7,538 bases of DNA from Paludibacteraceae bacterium (GTDB lineage: Bacteria; Bacteroidota; Bacteroidia; Bacteroidales; Paludibacteraceae), in NCBI GenBank assembly GCA_904502115.1, contig CAJGDW010000077.1:1-7538 (forward strand), read 5' to 3'. Within the stretch, counting starts at the first letter, position 1. Each line of letters begins with the position of its first letter. Position numbers and translations under genes: made by a program. This document shows, in pieces, positions 1-4,795 of the stretch. Below the pieces are notes generated by a model, which was given only the letters and a program-made list of their open reading frames with translations, ran no database searches and was not told the origin of the DNA.

Positions 1-127
1 CTCTGAAATTTAGATATCCCCCTAACCAGCTGCACCTACCCCCGTGCCGCCACCTTACTAAAAGCACACCTCCCCCATTGCCACTCGTTTTACACTGGAA
101 TGGCGGTAGAGGTATAAAATATCCCCT

Positions 128-231
128 TGCTCCAACCCGGAGCAGAAGCAATGTTTACATTGATTATGCCGAGCGTGAGACACGTACTGATGACCGAAGG
201 GAATAAAATCATGAAGGCGAAGCCTGAATAA
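128..231 (+). repeat. Dispersed hairpin repeat, copy 1
   Basis: This shares its core with copies near 3300 (inverted) and 7340. It opens with the hairpin TGCTCC-AACCC-GGAGCA (128-144), not present in the other copies. The central hairpin is CAATG-TTTA-CATTG (149-162), followed by the conserved block ATTATGCCGAGCGTGAG (163-179). After a stretch about 24 bases longer than the matching part of copy 3 comes a second hairpin, AGGC-GAA-GCCT (215-225), inside a 21-base block (211-231) that differs from copy 3 at only two positions, which pair with each other. TGCCGAG (167-173) can also pair with CTCGGCA (244-250). The left boundary is uncertain. Whether it acts as DNA or RNA is not known. Confidence 0.8.
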
Positions 232-315
232 GATAAACGGCACCTCGGCAATGACGATTTGTATTATCTTTACTCAACACTTCGTGTTTCGTGAAGATAA
301 ACAGCACCTCGGCAA
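230..315 (+). repeat. Pair of 22-bp direct repeats, one mismatch
   Basis: A 22-base unit beginning AAGATAAAC and ending GCACCTCGGCAA occurs at 230-251 and again at 294-315, with a single G/A difference at the tenth base. The start points are 64 bases apart. Each unit contains CTCGGCA, the reverse complement of TGCCGAG in the core of the dispersed hairpin repeat, so the pair may be a related module. The AAGATAA at the start of each unit can pair with TTATCTT at 264-270, which gives the region two alternative folds. Confidence 0.8.
264..300 (+). repeat. 37-base symmetrical hairpin
   Basis: TTATCTTTAC (264-273) pairs with GTGAAGATAA (291-300), ten pairs including one T-G. A symmetrical TC/TC internal loop follows, and then AACAC (276-280) pairs with GTGTT (284-288) around a TTC loop. 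The 3' arm overlaps the second 22-base direct repeat. There is no T tract directly after it, so a terminator role is not favoured. Confidence 0.65.
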
Positions 316-338
316 AAGCAAAATCTATGATTTTGTTC

Positions 339-395
339 ATCAGTTGAAATGAAAGCATTGATAAGCAAGCTTCTCATGCCTTCATTTCAACTGAT
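339..395. repeat. 57-base hairpin with perfect 15-bp stem
   Basis: ATCAGTTGAAATGAA (339-353) and TTCATTTCAACTGAT (381-395) are exact reverse complements. Inside, after one A/C mismatch, GCAT (355-358) pairs with ATGC (376-379), and the remaining loop can pair further through GA/TC and AAG/CTT, leaving a tight CAAG loop. Almost the whole 57 bases is therefore self-complementary. It sits directly before the terminator-like hairpin at 398-416 and is enclosed by the 12-bp inverted repeat GCAAAAGCAAAA (312-323) / TTTTGCTTTTGC (413-424). It could be part of a transcription terminator for a gene upstream of the window, or a small palindromic insertion. Confidence 0.7.
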
Positions 396-397
396 AC

Positions 398-416
398 AAA
401 AAAGCGGTGCTTTTTT
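398..416. terminator. Candidate bidirectional intrinsic terminator
   Basis: AAAAAAGC (398-405), GGT loop, GCTTTTTT (409-416) form a perfect 8-bp stem flanked by A6 on one side and T6 on the other, so it reads as a stem plus U tract on both strands. Only two of the pairs are G-C, so on its own it would be weak; the strong 15-bp hairpin immediately upstream may help. Its T tract runs into the -33 element of the ABC-F promoter, which would separate that gene from upstream transcription. Confidence 0.5.
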
Positions 417-445
417 GCTTTTGCTCTCGGTTTGTATTATCTTTG
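414..445 (+). promoter_or_regulatory. Promoter of the ABC-F gene
   Basis: TTTG (414-417), 20 bases, then TATCTTTG (438-445) is an exact match to the Bacteroidota housekeeping promoter pattern TTTG-N19-21-TAnnTTTG. Transcription would begin near 451-452, leaving a leader of about 26 A/T-rich bases before ATG 478. This position rules out translation starting at the in-frame ATG at 349. A 14-base copy of the core, TTTGTATTATCTTT, is also found at 258-271, where the final G of the box is lost. Confidence 0.75.
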
Positions 446-477
446 TGCTCTCAACGCAAAAACAATCCTTATTATAT

Positions 478-2097
478 ATGATTACAGTTTCTAACTTGGC
501 CATTCAATTTGGCAAACGTGTTTTATTTCAAGATGTAAACCTAAAATTTACCGCTGGTAACTGCTACGGCATTATTGGTGCTAACGGCGCAGGCAAATCT
601 ACTTTCTTGCGCATGCTTAGCGGCGAATTAGAGCCTACTCGCGGTACCGTAATTTTTGGTCCTAACGAACGTCTTTCGGTATTAAAACAAGACCACTTTG
701 AGTTTGACGAATTTACCGTTATCGACACCGTAATGATGGGTCACGATAAACTTTGGGCGGTAAAAACCGAGAAAGACGAAATCTATCTGAAAGAAGATTT
801 CTCTGAAGAAGACGGTATCCGTGCATCGGAATTAGAAGAACAATTTGCCGAAATGGACGGTTGGAACGCCGAAAGCAACGCCGCATCGCTTTTAAGCAGC
901 TTGGGCATCAAAGAACAATACCACTACACCCTTATGAAAGACATGAGTGGTAAAGAAAAAGTACGTATCCTTTTGGCACGTGCCTTGTTTGGTAACCCCG
1001 ACAACTTGCTACTCGACGAGCCCACCAACGACTTGGACATCGACACCATTGCTTGGCTAGAAAACTACTTGGCCAACTACGAAAATACCGTATTGGTTGT
1101 ATCGCACGACCGTCACTTTTTGGACGCAGTCAGCACCCACACCATCGACATCGACTACGGCAAAATTCAACAATTTGCTGGTAACTATACCTTCTGGTAC
1201 GAATCGAGCCAACTAGCGCTTCGTCAACAACAAATGCAAAACAAGAAAGCCGAAGAAAAACGCAAAGAGTTGGAAGAATTTATTCGTCGATTCAGTGCTA
1301 ACGTGGCTAAATCGAAACAAGCTACCAGCCGTCGTAAAATGTTGGAAAAATTGAACGTAGAAGAAATTCAACCTTCTACCCGCAAATATCCTGGCATTAT
1401 CTTTACACCCGACCGCGAACCCGGTAACATGGTGTTGGAAGTAAAAGGACTTAGCAAAACCCACGACGATGGCACCGTACTATTCAAAGACGTAAACTTT
1501 AACGTAGAAAAAGGGGATAAAATTGCTTTCGTTTCGCGCGATCCACGTGCTATGACAGCGCTTTTTGAAATCATCAACGATAAGATGAAAGCCGATAGCG
1601 GTACCTTTAACTGGGGGGTTACTATTACGCCTGCCTACCTTCCTGTAGACAACTCAGAATTCTTTAATACCGATTTAAACTTGGTAGATTGGTTGGGGCA
1701 ATACTCGCCCGATACCACCGAATCGTTTGTACGTGGTTATTTGGGACGTATGCTTTTTGCAGGCGAAGAAATTTACAAAAAAGCCAGCGTGCTTTCTGGG
1801 GGTGAAAAAATGCGTTGTATGATTTCGCGCATGATGCTTAAAAATGCCAACGTTATGGTATTGGACTCTCCTGCCAACCACTTGGACTTGGAATCTATTC
1901 AAGCATTCAACAACTCGCTTAAAACCTTTAAAGGCAACGTATTGATGTCATCGCACGACCACGCCTTTATTCAAACTGTATGTAACCGTATTATTGAGTT
2001 GACGCCTAACGGCACCATCGACAAAGTAATGGAATACGACGATTACTTAACCGACGAGAACGTTAAAGCGGCTCAAGAACGTATGTACCAACAATAG
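478..2097 (+). CDS. ybiT: ABC-F family ATPase, YbiT type, asymmetric sites
   Basis: A soluble 539-residue protein with two ABC ATPase domains and no membrane segments, close in order and motifs to E. coli YbiT. ABC-F proteins bind the ribosome E site and modulate translation; some members give antibiotic resistance, but nothing here points to that. NBD1 has Walker A GANGAGKST (34-42), a degenerate signature MSGKEK (156-161), Walker B LLLDEPTNDLD (177-187, catalytic Glu181) and His210. The charged linker with SANVAKSKQATSRR lies around 273-286. NBD2 has lost Walker A (FVSRDPRAMT, 351-360), keeps the signature LSGGEKMR (439-446), and has LDSPANHLD (462-470) with Ser464 in place of the catalytic Glu; His493 is kept. 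I chose ATG 478 over the in-frame ATG 349 because homologous sequence begins MITVSNLAIQFG and a perfect promoter lies at 414-445. The 43 extra codons would cross two hairpins. The stop codon abuts a heptamer array. Confidence 0.93.
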   Translation: MITVSNLAIQFGKRVLFQDVNLKFTAGNCYGIIGANGAGKSTFLRMLSGELEPTRGTVIFGPNERLSVLKQDHFEFDEFTVIDTVMMGHDKLWAVKTEKDEIYLKEDFSEEDGIRASELEEQFAEMDGWNAESNAASLLSSLGIKEQYHYTLMKDMSGKEKVRILLARALFGNPDNLLLDEPTNDLDIDTIAWLENYLANYENTVLVVSHDRHFLDAVSTHTIDIDYGKIQQFAGNYTFWYESSQLALRQQQMQNKKAEEKRKELEEFIRRFSANVAKSKQATSRRKMLEKLNVEEIQPSTRKYPGIIFTPDREPGNMVLEVKGLSKTHDDGTVLFKDVNFNVEKGDKIAFVSRDPRAMTALFEIINDKMKADSGTFNWGVTITPAYLPVDNSEFFNTDLNLVDWLGQYSPDTTESFVRGYLGRMLFAGEEIYKKASVLSGGEKMRCMISRMMLKNANVMVLDSPANHLDLESIQAFNNSLKTFKGNVLMSSHDHAFIQTVCNRIIELTPNGTIDKVMEYDDYLTDENVKAAQERMYQQ

Positions 2098-2124
2098 TGA
2101 GGAGTGAGGAGTTAGGAGTTAGAA
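2097..2124 (+). repeat. Heptamer array at the ABC-F stop codon
   Basis: Four consecutive 7-base units, GTGAGGA, GTGAGGA, GTTAGGA, GTTAGAA, begin on the last base of the TAG stop codon. The same unit family (GTTAGGA/GTGAGGA) occurs directly after pheT at 7243-7270. A 10-base palindrome AGAATATTCT (2121-2130) overlaps the last unit, and AGTGAG (2103-2108) can pair with CTCACT (2131-2136) around it. This fills the 34 bases between the convergent ABC-F and queH genes; no clear intrinsic terminator is seen. Confidence 0.75.
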
Positions 2125-2131
2125 TATTCTC

Positions 2132-2677
2132 TCACTTAATCGAAAACTCACAACCGCAGTATTGTTGATTATAAAAATTATTTTCGGCGAGAAGTATGCG
2201 TCTGCGTTCCTGCAGACCATCTTTTCGCCAATTTTTTGCCCAAAATTGAACGTCTTTTACTTGCGCTACCGCCCAATTGCCAGCCTCTTCTATTTGCGCT
2301 AAACTTTTCCAACGCGACGAGGCCAATGTAGTAGCAATAAATGGAATTTGCATGCACTCCGCTACCCTTGCCGTTGCCAGCAAGCGCATCTTAAAGCATT
2401 GCAAACAACGCCCACCGCGCTCTTTCTCCTGCTCCAATCCAGCTACACACTGCAACCATTCATCGTGCTTGTAATCGTCGTCCACCACAGGCAAACCCAA
2501 CTGCTTAGCATAACGTAATAGTTCGTTTTTACGAATCATATACTCCTGTTCGGGGTAAATATTGGGATTGTAAAAATAGAGCGTTACCCGATACTGATTG
2601 GCCACCAAATACTCCAATATGGGTGCAGCACAGGGCGCACAACAGCAATGCAAAAGAACCGATTTAGCGTCTTCCAT
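2132..2677 (-). CDS. queH: Epoxyqueuosine reductase QueH
   Basis: A 181-residue cytoplasmic enzyme of the QueH (DUF208) family, which reduces epoxyqueuosine to queuosine in the wobble position of tRNAs for Asp, Asn, His and Tyr. It is the non-orthologous alternative to cobalamin-dependent QueG. The family's metal-binding cysteines are all visible: LLHCCCAPC at 8-16, CLQCFKMRL at 91-99 (Cys91, Cys94) and YCGCEFS near the end (Cys174, Cys176). The family carries an iron-sulfur cluster. The TTLASSRWKSLAQI segment (116-129) is also typical. Length is normal and the gene looks intact. It is convergent with the ABC-F gene and divergent from the thioesterase gene, with 87 bases between the two starts. 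No other queuosine gene is in the window. The start at 2677 places HCCCAPC about ten residues in, as expected. Confidence 0.95.
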   Translation of the reverse strand: MEDAKSVLLHCCCAPCAAPILEYLVANQYRVTLYFYNPNIYPEQEYMIRKNELLRYAKQLGLPVVDDDYKHDEWLQCVAGLEQEKERGGRCLQCFKMRLLATARVAECMQIPFIATTLASSRWKSLAQIEEAGNWAVAQVKDVQFWAKNWRKDGLQERRRILLAENNFYNQQYCGCEFSIK

Positions 2678-2701
2678 CTACTTTTTAACTTAATTAACGT
2701 A

Positions 2702-2709
2702 CAAAAATA
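2702..2709 (-). promoter_or_regulatory. -7 box for queH
   Basis: On the minus strand this reads TATTTTTG, a perfect TAnnTTTG match, 24 bases before the queH start codon. No good -33 TTTG is present at the usual spacing, so the assignment rests on the -7 box and its position. Confidence 0.5.
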
Positions 2710-2731
2710 ACAATTTAAAGCAATAATTGCA

Positions 2732-2739
2732 TAATTTCG
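2732..2739 (+). promoter_or_regulatory. Possible -7 box for the thioesterase gene
   Basis: TAATTTCG matches TAnnTTTG at all but one position and lies 25 bases before ATG 2765, a typical distance. There is no convincing -33 element. If real, it is back to back with the queH box in the 87-base divergent region. Confidence 0.35.
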
Positions 2740-2764
2740 CCTTCAACTAAAAACGAGCCTCACT

Positions 2765-3247
2765 ATGAAACGTAAAATTATCAATCCATACGCCAACGAA
2801 GAAGCCAAAGCTATCGGTTACAACTGTTTTGCTTGCGCACCCCACAATCCCATAGGTTTGCACCTGGAATTTTTCGAAGAAGGCGACGAAGTAACCTGCA
2901 CCTGGACACCTACCGAAAACTTTCAAAGTTGGATATCTACCTTACATGGCGGCATTCAAGCCACCCTTTTGGACGAAACATGTGGTTGGTTAGTATCGCG
3001 CAAATGCCAATTAGCAGGCATGACAACGCAACTCAACGTTAAATACAAAAAACCGGTACTCATCAATGGTACCCCCTTAGAGGTTCGAACCAAAATCAAG
3101 GAAATAAAACGCAGTTTTGTCTTAATCGATTGCCAATTGCTACAAGGCGGCGAAATTTGTTCGACAGCCGAGGCTACCTTTTTCTGTTTCTCGAAGGAAA
3201 AATCCATCAACGATTTTCATTTTCAACCATTTGAAGTAGAAGAATAA
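2765..3247 (+). CDS. PaaI-type hotdog-fold thioesterase
   Basis: A 160-residue cytoplasmic protein of the hotdog superfamily, PaaI/YdiI-like branch, which typically hydrolyses acyl-CoA thioesters. The diagnostic segment is TLHGGIQATLLDETCGW (59-75): His61-Gly62-Gly63 begins the central helix and Asp70 or Glu71 is the probable catalytic acid. The N-terminal motif CFACAPHNPIGLHL (21-34) matches the CFxCGxxNPxGL motif common in this branch, with Ala in place of the usual Gly. The beta-strand segments TTQLNVKYKKPV (87-98) and AEATFFCF (135-142) complete the fold. The substrate cannot be told from sequence, and no metabolic partner gene is adjacent. Length is usual for the family and the start is the first ATG, 25 bases after a possible -7 box. 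Confidence 0.85.
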   Translation: MKRKIINPYANEEAKAIGYNCFACAPHNPIGLHLEFFEEGDEVTCTWTPTENFQSWISTLHGGIQATLLDETCGWLVSRKCQLAGMTTQLNVKYKKPVLINGTPLEVRTKIKEIKRSFVLIDCQLLQGGEICSTAEATFFCFSKEKSINDFHFQPFEVEE

Positions 3248-3269
3248 ATCTTTTATTGACGAATCGACT

Positions 3270-3334
3270 GAAGTTGCTCCCGCTCGGCATAGCTTAAATA
3301 AATTTAATCTCTGCTCTCGCTTAATCGCAACTTT
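3270..3334 (-). repeat. Dispersed hairpin repeat, copy 2 (inverted)
   Basis: Read on the minus strand, this matches copy 3 almost base for base. The outer arms AAGTTGC and GCAACTT (plus strand 3327-3333 and 3271-3277) are kept. GCGATTAAGCGAG follows the first arm, and TATGCCGAGCG precedes the second. The central hairpin is TTAAA-TTTA-TTTAA (3294-3307), with the same length and loop as the other copies but different paired bases. The second GGGC-GAA-GCCC type hairpin is absent. It lies in the 199-base gap between the thioesterase and aminotransferase genes, with a heptamer array directly next to its first arm. Confidence 0.8.
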
Positions 3335-3335
3335 T

Positions 3336-3377
3336 GACTTTCGACTATTGACAAGTGACGAGCGACAAGTGACAAGC
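3336..3377 (+). repeat. Six-unit heptamer array
   Basis: Six consecutive 7-base units, all starting GAC: GACTTTC, GACTATT, GACAAGT, GACGAGC, GACAAGT, GACAAGC. The phase is exact over 42 bases while the last four bases of each unit vary. It touches copy 2 of the hairpin repeat on the side of its AAGTTGC arm (minus-strand reading). Confidence 0.8.
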
Positions 3378-3407
3378 AAAAATCAAACAATTATTCCTCA
3401 ACTCTCC

Positions 3408-3451
3408 TTTATTTTTTATAATTTTGCACAAGCAAAATTATAAAAAATGAA
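3408..3451. repeat. 44-base palindrome over promoter and start codon
   Basis: TTTTTTATAATTTTGC (3412-3427), loop ACAA, GCAAAATTATAAAAAA (3432-3447) is a perfect 16-bp inverted repeat. A-T at 3411/3448 extends it to 17 bp and, across one T/G mismatch, it reaches 3408/3451. The -7 box of the aminotransferase gene is in the left arm and the A of its ATG is in the right arm. Because transcription should begin near the centre, the full hairpin would not form in that gene's own RNA. An operator-like DNA site, or a terminator for transcription arriving from the left, are the two readings. Confidence 0.8.
3419..3426 (+). promoter_or_regulatory. -7 box of the aminotransferase gene
   Basis: TAATTTTG is a perfect TAnnTTTG match, 20 bases before ATG 3447. 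Predicted transcription start is near 3432-3433, giving a very short leader of about 15 bases. No clear -33 TTTG lies 19-21 bases upstream. Confidence 0.55.
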
Positions 3452-4616
3452 CCCATTAGTAGACAAGATGACGTCCTTTATTGTAATGGACGTATTGGAA
3501 AGAGCGAACGAACTACAACGCCAAGGAGTTGATATTATTCACTTAGAAGTAGGAGAACCCGATTTTGACGTACCCGAATGCGTAAGCGAGGCGGTGGTAG
3601 ACGCTTACAAAAACCACCAAACCCACTACACCCATTCGTTGGGCGACCCAGAACTGCGTCAAGAAATTGCCAACCTATACAAACGCGAATACAACGTGAA
3701 CGTTAGTCCCGATCAAATTCTAGTTACATCGGGCTCGTCGCCTGCTATTTTGCTTACCATGCTGTTGCTTTGCCATACGCAGTCGGAAGTCATTTTATCG
3801 AACCCTGGCTATGCTTGCTACAAAAACTTTGTATTGGGTGCACATGCTACCCCTGTTTTTGTACCCCTCAATGCCGAAAATGGATTCCAGTACAAGGTAG
3901 AAGACATTCAAAACAAGATAACCCCAAACACTGCGGCTATTTTTATCAACTCGCCCATGAACCCAACGGGCACCGTACTAACGGCCGAATTTATGCAAGA
4001 AGTAGCCCAATTGGGTGTACCGGTTATATCGGACGAGATTTACCACGGCCTTGTGTACGAGGGCAAAGCACATTCTATTTTAGAATACACCGACAATGCG
4101 TTTGTGCTAAACGGCTTTAGCAAACGTTTTGCCATGACTGGTTTGCGTTTGGGATATTTGATTGCGCCCAAACAATACATGCCTGCCTTGCAAAAACTGG
4201 CGCAAAATTTCTTGATTTGCGCTTCGAGCACGGCTCAAAAAGCAGGTATTGCTGCGCTTCGCGACACCTCCGACTACGGAAAAATTATGTTCGACACCTA
4301 CAACGAGCGACGCTTGTACCTACTAAAACGCCTACGCAACATGGGCTTTACCATCCCCGTAGACCCACAAGGCGCCTTTTATGTATTTGTAGATGCCTCT
4401 AAATACACCAACAACTCACTGCAATTTGCATTTGATGTGCTAGAAAAAGCCCACGTAGGCATCACCCCAGGGGTGGATTTTGGCACCGGCGGCGAAGGGT
4501 TTGTTCGCTTCTCGTATGCCAACTCGCTAGAAAACATCAAAGAAGGCATGGACCGACTAGAAAAGTATTTGCAGTCGCTACGCGATGGAGAATCGACTAA
4601 TCGACTAATCGACTAA
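3447..4616 (+). CDS. Class I/II pyridoxal-phosphate aminotransferase
   Basis: A 389-residue fold-type I PLP aminotransferase of the aspartate/aromatic aminotransferase-like group, cytoplasmic. Visible hallmarks in order: EVGEPDFDVP (34-43); YTHSLGDPELRQEIA (61-75); the cofactor-phosphate helix start TSGSSPA (94-100); NSPMNPTGT (168-176) with Asn172; SDEIYHGLVY (195-204) with Asp196 and Tyr199; NGFSKRFAMTGLRLGY (222-237) with Schiff-base Lys226 and Arg234; and FVRFSYA (352-358) with Arg354, which binds the substrate carboxylate. All key residues are present. The amino donor and keto acid cannot be assigned safely, and no pathway gene is adjacent. The start is the ATG at the edge of the 44-base palindrome; homologous sequence begins immediately. 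The last eight residues, ESTNRLID, and the stop codon are encoded by an octamer array, so the native C-terminus seems to have been replaced or extended by repeat sequence. Confidence 0.93.
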   Translation: MNPLVDKMTSFIVMDVLERANELQRQGVDIIHLEVGEPDFDVPECVSEAVVDAYKNHQTHYTHSLGDPELRQEIANLYKREYNVNVSPDQILVTSGSSPAILLTMLLLCHTQSEVILSNPGYACYKNFVLGAHATPVFVPLNAENGFQYKVEDIQNKITPNTAAIFINSPMNPTGTVLTAEFMQEVAQLGVPVISDEIYHGLVYEGKAHSILEYTDNAFVLNGFSKRFAMTGLRLGYLIAPKQYMPALQKLAQNFLICASSTAQKAGIAALRDTSDYGKIMFDTYNERRLYLLKRLRNMGFTIPVDPQGAFYVFVDASKYTNNSLQFAFDVLEKAHVGITPGVDFGTGGEGFVRFSYANSLENIKEGMDRLEKYLQSLRDGESTNRLID

Positions 4617-4622
4617 TCGGTG
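4591..4622 (+). repeat. Octamer array encoding the aminotransferase C-terminus
   Basis: Three exact copies of AATCGACT (4591-4598, 4599-4606, 4607-4614) and a diverged fourth, AATCGGTG. The array starts within the coding sequence and contains its TAA stop (4614-4616). Because 8 is not a multiple of 3, losing one unit would move the stop: I read a tail ending IGDVLMNECE. Gaining a unit would leave the present stop unchanged. Confidence 0.85.
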
Positions 4623-4661
4623 ACGTGTTGATGAACGAATGTGAATAATCGATGTTGAGTT

Positions 4662-4725
4662 GTTTAGGTGTTTAGTCGTTTAGGCGATTCAATGATTCAA
4701 CGATTTCGCGATTCTGCGATTCAAC
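4662..4725 (+). repeat. Eight-unit octamer array upstream of pheT
   Basis: Eight consecutive 8-base units in exact phase: GTTTAGGT, GTTTAGTC, GTTTAGGC, then GATTCAAT, GATTCAAC, GATTTCGC, GATTCTGC, GATTCAAC. The first three form one subfamily and the last five another. TTTAGTCG at the junction of units is the reverse complement of CGACTAAA in the array at 7277-7300. It lies between the aminotransferase stop and the pheT promoter; 4623-4661 shows nothing clear. Confidence 0.8.
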
Positions 4726-4743
4726 AAAAGACAAAACATTTAT

Positions 4744-4774
4744 TTTCACTTTTCAAGATAAAATTGTAAATTTG
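4744..4774 (+). promoter_or_regulatory. Promoter of pheT
   Basis: TAAATTTG (4767-4774) is a perfect TAnnTTTG match. TTTC (4744-4747), one base off TTTG, lies 19 bases upstream. Transcription would start near 4780, about 16 bases before the start codon. Confidence 0.6.
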
Positions 4775-4787
4775 TGGGCTAAAAATT

Positions 4788-4793
4788 AGAGGA
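4788..4793 (+). promoter_or_regulatory. Purine-rich possible ribosome binding site of pheT
   Basis: AGAGGA ends two bases before ATG 4796. It is the only start in the window with a Shine-Dalgarno-like sequence, though the spacing is shorter than usual, and such sites are generally weak or unused in Bacteroidota. Confidence 0.3.
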
Positions 4794-4795
4794 TT

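Larger units (their letters stand above)
1..477. other. Gene-free, repeat-rich leader region
   Basis: No protein-coding gene is supported in this 477-base stretch. A 61-codon open frame on the minus strand (243 to 58) runs straight through the dispersed hairpin repeat and has no recognisable domain, so I treat it as spurious. From left to right the stretch holds about 125 bases with no feature I recognise (possibly the tail or downstream flank of a gene outside the window), then the first copy of the dispersed hairpin repeat, two near-identical 22-base direct repeats flanking a 37-base hairpin, a 57-base hairpin with a perfect 15-bp outer stem, a terminator-like hairpin, and the promoter of the ABC-F gene. 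The density of secondary structure is far above that in the coding parts of the window. Confidence 0.7.

Noticed and set aside
58..243. 61-codon minus-strand open frame
   Set aside because: It is made largely of the dispersed hairpin repeat; the same peptide pattern (HARHNQ..CFC) appears in the minus frame over copy 3, which follows from the shared DNA repeat and does not indicate a protein family.
349..477. N-terminal extension of the ABC-F protein from ATG 349, with a hydrophobic segment LLLLSVCIIFVLS resembling a signal peptide
   Set aside because: The extension is translated from a 15-bp hairpin, the terminator-like stem and the promoter. Family homology starts at MITVSNLAIQFG (478), and ABC-F proteins are cytoplasmic.
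3412..3447. The palindrome as a simple intrinsic terminator for the thioesterase gene
   Set aside because: Not excluded, but the stem is nearly all A/T with one G-C pair, the right arm is followed by A residues, not T residues, on the plus strand, and it coincides exactly with the promoter and start codon of the next gene.
349..4616. A new defence or biosynthetic system formed by the ABC-F, queH, thioesterase and aminotransferase genes
   Set aside because: The genes are on mixed strands, each with its own promoter and with repeat-filled gaps, and each is a known housekeeping family. Nothing suggests they work as one system.
4591..4725. CRISPR-like array
   Set aside because: Units are only 8 bases, directly adjacent with no spacers, and no cas genes are present.
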